Shown piece by piece: positions 8,794 to 17,768 of a stretch of DNA of 64,000 nt. The stretch spans positions 1-64,000 of the forward strand of contig JBGAHT010000003.1 of assembly GCA_044226035.1 (NCBI GenBank), given 5' to 3'. The position numbers and the translations under genes were made by a program. The DNA is from Pseudoluteimonas sp044226035. Its GTDB lineage: Bacteria; Pseudomonadota; Gammaproteobacteria; Xanthomonadales; Xanthomonadaceae. The notes beneath the pieces were generated by a model. That model was not told the DNA's origin. It searched no databases and saw only the letters and a program-made list of their open reading frames with translations. Position 1 is the first letter of the stretch, and each line of letters opens with the position of its first letter.

Positions 8794-8862
8794 TCGAAGG
8801 GTTGCGCGCTTACACCTCAGAATCGAGATCGATTCGATGTCAGCACTCAAGGGGAGCCATCC

Positions 8863-9195
8863 ATGAACTTCCAATTCTCGACATCGTCCCTGCTGCTAGG
8901 CCTGGCAGTGCTCTTCGTGATCACTGCAGTCCCAGTGAAATTGGCCGCATCGTTCATTGGCGCCTCGCGACAATCATTCGCCGCATCGGGGATTGCGGTT
9001 CTGGTCGCCGGGGCGCTCGCGTATCCTGGCTACCGCCTCTTCGGCGGGTCTGTTCTTGGGCTTCTAGGCGCGTTTATCGGCACCGCAATTGGCTTCTGGA
9101 TTGTTTTGCGTCCTAGCCTCTTTGGCGCGTTCGGTTTGACTTTTGTCGCGCTCGTTCTGCAAGTCGCCTTTCTTCAATTGTTAGCCATGTTTTGA
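8863..9195 (+). CDS. Small hydrophobic membrane protein, function unknown
   Basis: A 110-residue protein made almost entirely of membrane helices, at about 9-30, 42-60, 65-82 and 88-108, with no charged catalytic motif. The ATG is preceded by AAGGGGAG. Base composition is visibly less GC-rich than its neighbours, suggesting recent acquisition. The 69-bp gap after yceF holds no obvious terminator. I do not recognise the family. Confidence 0.65.
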   Translation: MNFQFSTSSLLLGLAVLFVITAVPVKLAASFIGASRQSFAASGIAVLVAGALAYPGYRLFGGSVLGLLGAFIGTAIGFWIVLRPSLFGAFGLTFVALVLQVAFLQLLAMF

Positions 9196-9255
9196 TGCTC
9201 GGCTCGTCCACGCCGTAATCGCTTCGCGGCCTGACGATCCGATTTCACTCGACCT

Positions 9256-11106
9256 TCATTGCAGGTCGATCGGCACCTCGCTCCAGGGCTCGACGCTGCC
9301 GTCGCGGCCGATCAGCCACAGCCCGAGCCAATGCCTGCCTGCCGGCATGTCGCCGAGGTCGACTTGCGCGCGGTAGCCGATGTTCGGCTGCTGCGGGTCG
9401 TTGGAGAACGGCCAGATCATGCTGGGGCCGACGCTGGGCAAGCCGTACTCCGCCCTGGCCACGCGGCGACCATCGACCGTCACCCAGATCGCGCGCAGCC
9501 CCACGCCATCCTTGAACGCCCAGCCATTGACCTCGAACCGGCGCCCGACCTTGCTGCCGACCGCCGGGCGTTCGATCCACGCGATGGCGGGCGTCGTGCA
9601 ATCGCCCTTGCCCGGTCCATGCTGCTTCAATCGCGGCAGTTCGAACTGCAGGAACCGCTGCCGCCCGTGGTCGATGCTGATGGTGCGCGGCGCCGGCAAG
9701 GGTCCGACGCGTTGGCACAGCTCGTGATAGCGCGCCGGCAATTCGCGCAGCGACACCTCGCTCGCGCCCACGACCAGCAGCACCGGCCCCCTGCTTCGGT
9801 CGACCATCTCTTCGCGCAACCCCCACAAGCGTAACTGCGGCGCGCGGCCGTGCTTGACGTTGAGCGGGTGCGGCAACACCGCGATGCGCGGATTGCGCAG
9901 GGCGAACCCCAGTTCCGCGCCGATCTTGAAATCATCGGCGACGATCCGCGTTTTCTTCGGCATCGCATGCAGCAGGCGCCGCGTCTGCACCGCGAGCTTT
10001 TGCCAGCCGGCGAAGTTGGCCGGGTACCAGCGCGTGGCCGCGGTGGTTTCGCGCAGCCTCGGCACCGACACCGCCGCGTAATAGGCGAGCATCAGCGCCA
10101 ACCCGAGCGCCGCGAACGCGCCGGTGGCGAGCCGCAACCAGCGCGGCCAGCGGTCCAGGACCGATGGCAGCAGCGGCAGCAGCGCGATGAAGCCCTGCAG
10201 CGGCCAGTGGAAGCTCACGCGCTCGGTATCGGCGAAGAACCCGAGCGCGAAGAAGCCGAGCACCACCAACCCGCCCAGCAACGCGAAGAAACGCGGCGCC
10301 GGCCGCGGATCGCGCGCATGGCGCCAGGCCGCGACCACCATCGCCACCAGCAGCAGCGGCGTCACCAGCAGCGATTGCACCAGCACGAACTGGATGCCGT
10401 CGGCATGGAACGCCCACGGATGCCGGTCGACCAGCTGGAAGCGCAGGCCGGCCTCGGCGTTGTCCACGTTCCACGCCACCAGCGGCGTCCACGCCGCCGC
10501 GCCGAACGCGATCGCGATCCACATGCGCGGGTCGCGCAGCGCGCGTCGCCCTTCCGGCATCAGCAGCAGCGCGAAGAAGCCGACCGCCAGCACCGCGATG
10601 AAGCGGTAGTGGCTGAACGCGCCCAGTGCCAGGCCCACCGCGAGTTCCACCGCCGCCCCGGCGCTGACGTTGCGCAGCAAACGCGCGCAGGCGTCCATGC
10701 ACAGCAGGGTCGCGACCGCCATCGCCGCATCCGGCACCGCGAGCAGGCCGAGGGTGCCGGCCAGCGGCAGCAGCAGGGCGAGCAACGCGGCCTGCCAACC
10801 CGCGGTGGCGCCGAATTCGCGCGCGGTCACCCGCGCGACCAGCCATGGCACCGCCGCGGCCAGCAACAGGAACGGGATGCGCAGGCCGAGCGCGTCGTGC
10901 CCGAACAGGCCCACGCCGATCCGGGTCAGCCACGCGGTGAGCCCCGGCAGGTCGGAGTAGGCCCACGCCGGGTGCATGCCTTCCTGCCAGTAGAACGCCT
11001 CGTCCACGAACAGCGGCAGGTGCATGGCGAGCACGCACTTGACCGCGAGCACGGCACACCATGCGACGATGAAGGTCTTTCGCGCGTCGGTTTCGTTCCG
11101 CAGCAA
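9256..11106 (-). CDS. ArnT/PMT-like membrane glycosyltransferase (GT39/GT83 type)
   Basis: The 616-residue protein resembles lipid-linked-sugar transferases of the ArnT/dolichyl-phosphate-mannose type, which act at the periplasmic membrane face on lipid A or other envelope glycans. The N-terminal helix is followed by LPLFVDEAFYWQEG, matching the acidic catalytic loop (D-E) of the superfamily, then YSDLPGLTAWL. About ten hydrophobic helices cover residues 10-340. The C-terminal 270 residues form a soluble periplasmic-looking domain (YHELCQRVGPLPAPR; EVNGWAFKDGVG) that is longer than in ArnT. The start is TTG at 11106; the next Met would remove the first helix. It is divergent from moxR by 44 bp. 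The sugar and acceptor cannot be named. Confidence 0.8.
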   Translation of the reverse strand: MLRNETDARKTFIVAWCAVLAVKCVLAMHLPLFVDEAFYWQEGMHPAWAYSDLPGLTAWLTRIGVGLFGHDALGLRIPFLLLAAAVPWLVARVTAREFGATAGWQAALLALLLPLAGTLGLLAVPDAAMAVATLLCMDACARLLRNVSAGAAVELAVGLALGAFSHYRFIAVLAVGFFALLLMPEGRRALRDPRMWIAIAFGAAAWTPLVAWNVDNAEAGLRFQLVDRHPWAFHADGIQFVLVQSLLVTPLLLVAMVVAAWRHARDPRPAPRFFALLGGLVVLGFFALGFFADTERVSFHWPLQGFIALLPLLPSVLDRWPRWLRLATGAFAALGLALMLAYYAAVSVPRLRETTAATRWYPANFAGWQKLAVQTRRLLHAMPKKTRIVADDFKIGAELGFALRNPRIAVLPHPLNVKHGRAPQLRLWGLREEMVDRSRGPVLLVVGASEVSLRELPARYHELCQRVGPLPAPRTISIDHGRQRFLQFELPRLKQHGPGKGDCTTPAIAWIERPAVGSKVGRRFEVNGWAFKDGVGLRAIWVTVDGRRVARAEYGLPSVGPSMIWPFSNDPQQPNIGYRAQVDLGDMPAGRHWLGLWLIGRDGSVEPWSEVPIDLQ

Positions 11107-11150
11107 GTTTCGGCCCCGTTACACTGCCGGCAATGGAGAGGGAGACGCGC

Positions 11151-12077
<927 letters not shown>

Positions 12078-12175
12078 AGCGGGTTGTTGGTTCCTCGTTG
12101 CTGGTGGATGGTGATTCGATTCCGGAAGCGATGCAGCCGATGCCCGCAACCAACAACCAGCAACCCGGAACCGGC
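12078..12175. repeat. Palindromic element of the GGTTGTTGGTT family (copy 1)
   Basis: Directly after the moxR stop lies GGGTTGTTGGTTCCTCGTTG, and about 50 bp later its imperfect reverse complement CAACCAACAACCAGCAACCC. Together they form a long inverted repeat. The same family appears after phoB (50584-50655): 15 of 18 bases match in the left-arm segment TTGGTTCCTCGTTGCTGG versus TCGGTTCCTGGTTGCCGG. The right arm overlaps the first codons of the downstream DUF58 gene. Confidence 0.7.
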
Positions 12176-13123
12176 TTTCGAGCTTCGCTCCGCCGGCGCT
12201 TCGAATCGTGGGCGCGGCCGCGCGCGCCGGAACCGTTGCCGGCCATCATCGACCGGCGCCGCGTGTACGTGTTGCCGACCGGCTTCGGGCTGTTCTTCGC
12301 GATGCTGCTCGGGGCGATGGGGCTCGGCGCGCTCAACGACAACAACAATCCGGCGTGGCTGCTCGCGTTGCTGCTGTCCGGCGCGGCGATGGCGAGCCTG
12401 CTGGTCGCGCACCTGCAATTGAGCGGCCTGCGCATCGTCGCCGCCGGCGCGGAACCGGTGCCGGCGGGCGAACCGCTGTCGCTGCGCGTGCACCTGCGCG
12501 CCGCCGACGGACGCGAGCGCCGCGGCCTGCGCGTGGAATGCGGCGCAACCGCGGCTTCCGCATCGCTCGCCGACGGCAACGGCGAAGCGGTGCTGGAGTT
12601 GCCGACGACGCGACGCGGCTGGCTGCAACCGCCGCGCCTGCGCCTGTCCACCCGGCAACCGCTGGGCCTGGCCTTCGCCTGGTGCCACGCCTGGCCGCAA
12701 ACGCGACTGTTGGTCTATCCGCGGCCGGAACGCGACGCGCCGCCGCTGCCGGGCGGTGGCGGCGACGGGACGCGCGCGCGGCCGGACATCGCCGGCGACG
12801 AACCGCACCACCTGCGCGCGTACCGCAGCGGGGATCCGCGGCGGAACATCGCGTGGAAGCCGTCGGCGCGCCACGGCGCCCTGCTGGTGCGCGAATACGA
12901 ACGCCGCGAAGGCGCGGAGATCGTGCTGGACTGGCGCGAACTCGGCGGCCTGCCGCTGGAAGCGCGCATCTCGCGGCTGGCGCGCTGGGTCGACGAGGCC
13001 GAACGCCGCGGCAGGCGCTACCGGCTGCGCCTGCCGGGCGAATCGCTGGGCCCGGCGCAGGGGCCCGCGCATCGGCATGCCTGCCTGCGCGCGCTGGCGC
13101 TGCTTCCGCATGCGCTCGACTGA
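12131..13123 (+). CDS. DUF58 domain protein
   Basis: DUF58 proteins accompany MoxR ATPases, usually have two N-terminal membrane helices and a VWA-like C-terminal domain. About 330 residues from the chosen ATG. Two hydrophobic helices follow RRRVYVLPTGFGLFFAMLLG (around residues 45-90), and the family signature lies in the C-terminal half: GDEPHHLRAYRSGDPRRNIAWKPSARHG. The start is uncertain. The ATG at 12131 follows a weak GGAAG, another ATG is at 12140, and both lie inside the palindromic element, which thus encodes the first 15 or so residues (PATNNQQPGTG). It overlaps the next gene by 14 bp. Confidence 0.88.
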   Translation: MQPMPATNNQQPGTGFRASLRRRFESWARPRAPEPLPAIIDRRRVYVLPTGFGLFFAMLLGAMGLGALNDNNNPAWLLALLLSGAAMASLLVAHLQLSGLRIVAAGAEPVPAGEPLSLRVHLRAADGRERRGLRVECGATAASASLADGNGEAVLELPTTRRGWLQPPRLRLSTRQPLGLAFAWCHAWPQTRLLVYPRPERDAPPLPGGGGDGTRARPDIAGDEPHHLRAYRSGDPRRNIAWKPSARHGALLVREYERREGAEIVLDWRELGGLPLEARISRLARWVDEAERRGRRYRLRLPGESLGPAQGPAHRHACLRALALLPHALD

Positions 13124-15089
13124 CGCCCGCCGCGGCCCGCCGCTGGACGCCGCCACCCGCGGCTGGTGCTACGTCGCGGCCGCGGCCTGCGTGCTGCCGT
13201 TGCTGCTGCAGTTGCCGCGCGCCACTGCGTTCGCCATTGCCGCGTGTGCGCTCGCGGTCGCCGCGCTGTCGTGGCGGCGGCCGCTGCCGTGGTGGCTGCG
13301 CGCGCTGATCGCGCTGGCGGTGTTCGGCGCCGTGTTCGCCGCGCACGGCTTCGCCTTCGCCCGCGACACCGGCTGCGCCCTGCTCGCGGCGATGCTGGCG
13401 CTGAAGCCTGCGGAAACCGCGTACGTGCGCGACGCGCGCAGCCTGCTCGGGTTCGCCCTGTTCGCGCCGTTCGCCACCTTCCTGCTCGACCAGGGGCCGC
13501 TGTCGCTGGCGCTGGGACTGGCCGGCGCCGCGCTCGCCTTGGTCGCGCTGCTGCGCCTGGCCGAGTTCGAGGCCGGGATCGAACGCGGCACGCACCAAGG
13601 CTGGCGGCGCCTGCGCGCGGCGTTCGCGCTGGTCGGCGTGGGCTTGCCGTTCGCGCTCGCCGCGTTCTGGCTGTTCCCGCGCCTGGCCGCGCCGCTGTGG
13701 GGAACCCCGGGCATGAGCCAGGCGCGCCCCGGCCTGTCCGAGACCATGTCGCCCGGCGAATGGGTCGACCTGCTCAGCGACGATTCGCCTGCGCTGCGCG
13801 TGCAGTTCTTCGGCGCCACGCCGGCGAACACGCAGTTCTACTGGCGCGGCTACACCTTCTGGGATTTCGACGGCCGCACGTGGACGCAGGCGCGCTGGAT
13901 CGACGCGATGCCGCCCGCGGCGGTGGTGCCGTCGGCGCAACGGTGGGACTACCAGATCGAACTCGAACCCACGGATCGCCGGCAAGTGGTCGCGCTCGAC
14001 CTGCCGCTGGCCGCGCCCGAAGGCACCGTGCTCGACCACGACTTCGGCCTGGCCGTCGACCGGCCGCTGACCGAACTGCGCCGCTGGCGCATGCGTTCGG
14101 CGTTGCCGGCGGCGTTCGAAACCGGCCTGTCCCCGGCATTGCGGAGCGCCGCGCTGCGGCTGCCGCCGGGCTACAACCCGCGCACGCTGGCGCTGGCGGA
14201 ACAGTGGCGCCACGAGGCCGGCGGCGACGACGCGGCCATCGTCCGGCGCGCGCTGGCGATGTTCCACGACCGGTTCGCCTACACCCTGGCGGTGCTGCCC
14301 TCGGGCAGGAACGGCGTCGACGAATTCCTGTTCGACACCCGCGAGGGCTACTGCGAGCACTTCAGTTCCGCGTTCGTGGTGCTGATGCGCGCAGCCGGCA
14401 TCCCCGCGCGCGTGGTCACCGGTTACGCCGGCGGCATCTACAACCGCATCGGCGGCTACTGGCTGGTGCGGCGTTCGGACGCACACGCCTGGGCCGAGGT
14501 CTGGCTGCCGGGCCGCGGCTGGGTGCGCGAGGACCCGACCGCCGCGGTGTCGCCCGAACGCGTGTACGACACCCTCGCCGACCGCGCCAATTTCGGCGGC
14601 GACGGCGTGCTCGGCGGCATCGGCGCGTTCGGATCGGTGTTCGAAGTCGGCGACTGGATGCGCCGCGGCTGGAACGACTTCGTGCTCGGCTTCGACGCCG
14701 ACCGCCAGCGCGACCTGCTGCGCGCCCTGCACGTGGACGCCGATGCCGACCGCGCCCTGCTCGCCGCATTCGCCGCCGCGGCGCTGCTGGGGCTGGCGTG
14801 GATGGCTTGGCGGGTGGCGCGCGAACAGCGCGAACGCGACCCCGTGCTCCGCGCCTGGCACGCGCTGGGCAAACGCTACGCCCGGCTCGGGCTCGGCCGC
14901 GCCCCGCACGAGCCGGCCGAGGCCTGGGCACGCAGGCTGAACGCCGGCGCACCGGAAGCGTCGCCGTTGCTTGCGCTCACGACGCGTTTTTCCGAATGGC
15001 GCTACGCTTTGCACGAACGCGATCCGCGCCGCGCCCGCCGCCTGCTCCGCGACCTGCGCGCGCATCGCCCACCCGACGGAGAACGATGA
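13110..15089 (+). CDS. tgpA: TgpA-like membrane transglutaminase/protease
   Basis: 659 residues. The N-terminal third has five or six membrane helices (residues 15-190). A periplasmic transglutaminase-like domain follows with the Cys-His-Asp triad visible: Cys in REGYCEHFSSAF, His in SDAHAWAEVWLPG, Asp in WVREDPTAAVSP. A last membrane helix lies near 545-565 (LAAFAAAALLGLAWMAW), with a cytoplasmic DUF4129-like tail. This is the architecture of Pseudomonas TgpA, an essential periplasmic enzyme of unclear substrate. The start ATG (MRSTDARRGP) overlaps the DUF58 gene, indicating translational coupling. The VWA partner genes often found in the cluster are missing. Confidence 0.9.
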   Translation: MRSTDARRGPPLDAATRGWCYVAAAACVLPLLLQLPRATAFAIAACALAVAALSWRRPLPWWLRALIALAVFGAVFAAHGFAFARDTGCALLAAMLALKPAETAYVRDARSLLGFALFAPFATFLLDQGPLSLALGLAGAALALVALLRLAEFEAGIERGTHQGWRRLRAAFALVGVGLPFALAAFWLFPRLAAPLWGTPGMSQARPGLSETMSPGEWVDLLSDDSPALRVQFFGATPANTQFYWRGYTFWDFDGRTWTQARWIDAMPPAAVVPSAQRWDYQIELEPTDRRQVVALDLPLAAPEGTVLDHDFGLAVDRPLTELRRWRMRSALPAAFETGLSPALRSAALRLPPGYNPRTLALAEQWRHEAGGDDAAIVRRALAMFHDRFAYTLAVLPSGRNGVDEFLFDTREGYCEHFSSAFVVLMRAAGIPARVVTGYAGGIYNRIGGYWLVRRSDAHAWAEVWLPGRGWVREDPTAAVSPERVYDTLADRANFGGDGVLGGIGAFGSVFEVGDWMRRGWNDFVLGFDADRQRDLLRALHVDADADRALLAAFAAAALLGLAWMAWRVAREQRERDPVLRAWHALGKRYARLGLGRAPHEPAEAWARRLNAGAPEASPLLALTTRFSEWRYALHERDPRRARRLLRDLRAHRPPDGER

Positions 15090-15595
15090 TGCGTACCCTC
15101 TCCCTTTCCCTGCTCGTCGTCGCCCTGGCCGGCTGCGCTTCGATGCCCAAGCCGCTGCAGGGCGAAGTGAATCCCATCACCCCGCGCGAGGCGCAGCAGG
15201 CGAACGCCGCCGGCGCCAGCGTGCGCTGGGGCGGCCGCATCGTCAGCACCGAGCCCGGCCCCAACCAGACCTGTTTCGAGATGATCGGCAGCACGCTGCA
15301 GGGCGACGGCCGCCCGGCCGACATGAGCGAGGACGGCAGCGGCCGCTTCATCGCCTGCAAGGCGGGTTTCTACGATCCGGCGATCTTCCTGAAGAACCGG
15401 GAACTGACCGTGCTCGGCCGCATCGACGGTTACGAGAGCCGCAAGATCGGCGAGTACGACTACCGCCAGCCGCGCGTCGCCGCGGACGTGATCTACCTGT
15501 GGCCGAAGGCGCGCCCGGTGGACGTGCGCTATCCCGCGCCGCAGCCCTGGCCGTGGATGGGCTGGGGTTGGGGCTCGCCCTGGTGGGGTTGGTGA
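15086..15595 (+). CDS. slp: Slp-family outer-membrane lipoprotein
   Basis: The protein has 169 residues with a lipoprotein signal: charged MMRT, hydrophobic LSLSLLVVALAG and lipobox AGC with the modified Cys. The mature part (EVNPITPREAQ, VRWGGRIVSTEPG, DPAIFLKNRELTVLGRIDG, YRQPRVAADVIYLWP) fits the Slp/YeaY starvation lipoprotein family. It ends in a Trp/Gly-rich tail, WPWMGWGWGSPWWGW. The ATG overlaps the transglutaminase stop (ATGA) and has GGAGAACG upstream, so it belongs to the moxR unit. Stress induction is known in E. coli Slp; it is not visible here. Confidence 0.88.
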   Translation: MMRTLSLSLLVVALAGCASMPKPLQGEVNPITPREAQQANAAGASVRWGGRIVSTEPGPNQTCFEMIGSTLQGDGRPADMSEDGSGRFIACKAGFYDPAIFLKNRELTVLGRIDGYESRKIGEYDYRQPRVAADVIYLWPKARPVDVRYPAPQPWPWMGWGWGSPWWGW

Positions 15596-16230
15596 GCATT
15601 GTGGGGGTTTTGAGGTCAGGAACGACGCGAATCGTTGTCGCTGCGCTTTGCATGGCGATTAGCTCGTGGTCTGCAGGCGCAAAGGCCCAAGACTCCGGGA
15701 AGGGGAATTGCTTTCCGTCCGAAATCGATGAAATGCATGCCGTGCAATTCCCGCAAGAAAAATTCGCGGAGCTTCACGGGTATAGAAATACCCAGACTGC
15801 TGGCTACAACGCTGCTGAATTCAATACTGCTGTCACTGTTTATACCTATGACAAGAAGCCAGTCGATGGTTTGACGCAGGAATTCCGCGCATCCGGCTCA
15901 GAGATTTTCGCGGTCCACAAGGGAACCGAGTCGCCGATGGCCGGCCCGGTCAAGCTTGCGATTGCCGGAAAACAAACTGACGGCTTACTTGGAATTTTCT
16001 TATGGTCCGAAGGGGAAACGGACTTCGGATCATTTTTGTGGCTTGGAGAGGTATCGGACAAGTATGTGAAGATCAGAACCACATACATCAGACCCGAGCA
16101 GGACGATCAAACGGCCTCGGCCATGCGCTTTGCAATGACGGCAATGCACAAGGTTGCCGACCATATCTGCATGCCAGACGCTCCCGATCCCGACGACGCG
16201 TCTAGGTCGGCATCACCTTCCGGCAATTGA
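15592..16230 (+). CDS. Secreted hypothetical protein
   Basis: No family recognised. From the GTG at 15592, which overlaps the slp stop as GTGA, 212 residues follow. A signal peptide is likely: hydrophobic RIVVAALCMAISSW and a cleavage site near AGAKA-QD. A GTG at 15601 and a TTG at 15610 are alternative starts. The mature part has three Cys (NCF, HICM and one in the signal) and no catalytic motif. Base composition is much less GC-rich than slp, suggesting acquisition by transfer. It is convergent with the HIT gene, whose extended reading frame overlaps its last 124 bp. Confidence 0.65.
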   Translation: MSIVGVLRSGTTRIVVAALCMAISSWSAGAKAQDSGKGNCFPSEIDEMHAVQFPQEKFAELHGYRNTQTAGYNAAEFNTAVTVYTYDKKPVDGLTQEFRASGSEIFAVHKGTESPMAGPVKLAIAGKQTDGLLGIFLWSEGETDFGSFLWLGEVSDKYVKIRTTYIRPEQDDQTASAMRFAMTAMHKVADHICMPDAPDPDDASRSASPSGN

Positions 16231-16586
16231 CACTCAACCCGGCGTGCCGGAAATCTTCCCAGCGGCGCGCCGGCGAGCAGGTGCAGGTGGATCTGGAACA
16301 CGGTCTGCCCGCCGTCGGCGTTGCAGTTCATGACGATGCGGTAGCCGTCCTCGGCGAAACCTTCCTGCTTCGCGTAACGCGCGGCCGCAGTCGCGAGCTT
16401 GCCGATCACCACCGCGTCGTCCTCCGGCACGTCGTTGAGCGTGGCGTAATCGACCTTGGGCACGAACAGCACGTGCACCGGCGCCTGCGGCGCGATGTCG
16501 CGGAAGGCGATGACGTCGGCGTCTTCGTACACCACGTCCGCCGGGATCTCGCGGCGCATGATCTTGTGGAAGATAGTGTCGGACAT
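16107..16586 (-). CDS. hinT: HIT-family nucleotide hydrolase (HinT-like), probably frameshifted at 3' end
   Basis: HIT proteins hydrolyse nucleotide phosphoramidates and related adducts. The core is clear: IFHKIMRREIPADVVYEDAD, FVPKVDYATL, and the triad region TVFQIHLHLLAG, which keeps the central nucleophilic His and the third His but has Gln in place of the first. The normal family ends soon after LGRFP. Here the frame continues for about 45 unrelated residues antisense to the neighbouring gene. One extra base near TTTCC at about 16250 would give LGRFPGTPG and a stop at 16234-16236, just 3 bp beyond the convergent gene's stop. I therefore read the tail as the result of a one-base deletion or sequence error. 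Confidence 0.85.
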   Translation of the reverse strand: MSDTIFHKIMRREIPADVVYEDADVIAFRDIAPQAPVHVLFVPKVDYATLNDVPEDDAVVIGKLATAAARYAKQEGFAEDGYRIVMNCNADGGQTVFQIHLHLLAGAPLGRFPARRVECQLPEGDADLDASSGSGASGMQIWSATLCIAVIAKRMAEAV

Positions 16587-16603
16587 GGTCGTTTCCTCAT
16601 TCT

Positions 16604-16681
16604 GTCATTCTGAGCGTAGCGAAGAACCTGCTTCTCTAATCCGAGCCAAAAACAGGTCCTTCGCTGCGCTCAGGATGACAA
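16604..16681. repeat. Palindromic intergenic repeat (TCATTCTGAGCG type)
   Basis: Left arm TGTCATTCTGAGCGTAGCGA followed by AGAACCTG, and right arm CAGGTCCTTCGCTGCGCTCA followed by GGATGACA, form a long imperfect hairpin between hinT and recR. This repeat type (TCATTCTGAGC...GCTCAGGATGACA) is widespread in bacterial intergenic regions. It may stabilise or end transcripts; no protein is encoded. Confidence 0.75.
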
Positions 16682-16690
16682 TTCCACCGG

Positions 16691-17287
16691 TCATGGCATT
16701 TCGCTACGCGAGCCGAACGCATGCGACAGCGTGCCGCGGTCGACGTATTCCAGTTCCCCGCCCAGCGGCACGCCGTGCGCGAGGCGGCTCGGGCGCACGC
16801 CGTGCCGGCGCGCGAGCTGTGCGAGGTAATGCGCGGTCGCCTCGCCTTCCACGGTCGGGTTGGTGGCGATGATCAATTCGCGCACCTCGCCTTCCGCAAG
16901 CCGGGACGACAGCAGGTCGAGGCCGAGTTCGCGCGGGCCGATGCCGTCGAGCGGGCTCAGCCGGCCCTGCAGCACGAAATAGCGGCCGCGATAGCCGGTC
17001 GCCTGTTCGATCGCGAGCCTGTCCGCCGGCGATTCCACCGCGCACAGCAGTTGCGCGTCGCGCGCCGGCGCGGCGCAGGTCGCGCACACCGGTTCCTCGC
17101 TGAAATCGCGGCAGCGTTCGCAATGCCCGACCTTCTCGATCGCCGACTGCAGCGTCTCGGCCAGGCGCCTGCCGCCGTCGCGCTCGCGTTCGAGCACGTG
17201 GTAGGCCATGCGCTGCGCGGTCTTGCGACCGACGCCGGGCAGGACGCGGAAGGCTTCGATCAGTTGTTCGAGGAGTTGCGAGGACAT
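16691..17287 (-). CDS. recR: Recombination protein RecR
   Basis: RecR works with RecO and RecF to load RecA on gapped DNA. The 198-residue protein has the N-terminal helix-hairpin-helix LPGVGRKTAQRMAYHVL, the four-Cys zinc finger CERCRDFSEEPVCATC, and the Toprim domain starting LLCAVESPADRLAIE with the GRYFVLQGRLSPLDGIGP motif. It lies downstream of dnaX and ybaB in the same direction, a conserved replication-repair operon. Confidence 0.96.
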   Translation of the reverse strand: MSSQLLEQLIEAFRVLPGVGRKTAQRMAYHVLERERDGGRRLAETLQSAIEKVGHCERCRDFSEEPVCATCAAPARDAQLLCAVESPADRLAIEQATGYRGRYFVLQGRLSPLDGIGPRELGLDLLSSRLAEGEVRELIIATNPTVEGEATAHYLAQLARRHGVRPSRLAHGVPLGGELEYVDRGTLSHAFGSRSEMP

Positions 17288-17424
17288 TTCACTTCATGCT
17301 CCTCCCCTTGCGCGCAGCGCAGGGGGAGGCTGGGAGGGGGTTGCCGGAAAAAAAGCGATGCATGGTTGCAAGCCAACTCCTCCCCGGCCCTCCCCTTCGC
17401 CTGCGGCGAAAGGGAGGGAGAAAA

Positions 17425-17745
17425 TCAGAAAGGAAGCTTCATCCCCGGCGGCAGCGGCATGCCGGCGGTGGCGGCGTCCATCTTCGCCTTGGATTCGGCG
17501 TCGATCTTCGCGACCGCGTCGTTGAACGCGGCGGCGACCAGGTCCTCGAGCATTTCCGGATCGGAAATCGCGGACGGGTCGATGCGCACGCGGCGGCAAT
17601 CCTTGCGCCCGCCAATCGTGACGCTGACCAGCCCGCCGCCGGCGCTGCCGGTGGCCTCGATCCTGGCGATGTCTTCCTGCGCGCGTTGCAGGTTGTCCTG
17701 CATCCGCTGCGCCTGTTGCATGAGTTGGGCGATGTTGCCGCGCAT
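17425..17745 (-). CDS. ybaB: YbaB/EbfC nucleoid-associated protein
   Basis: This small DNA-binding protein of 106 residues starts MRGNIAQLMQQAQRMQDNLQ, the family signature, with the central GGGLVSVTIGGRKDCRRVRID and the C-terminal PGMKLPF. It acts as a dimer on the nucleoid. The ATG at 17745 lies 23 bp after the dnaX stop, and recR follows after about 137 bp, the conserved dnaX-ybaB-recR order. Confidence 0.95.
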   Translation of the reverse strand: MRGNIAQLMQQAQRMQDNLQRAQEDIARIEATGSAGGGLVSVTIGGRKDCRRVRIDPSAISDPEMLEDLVAAAFNDAVAKIDAESKAKMDAATAGMPLPPGMKLPF

Positions 17746-17768
17746 TGCGTTGTCCCGTGGTTGGCCGC

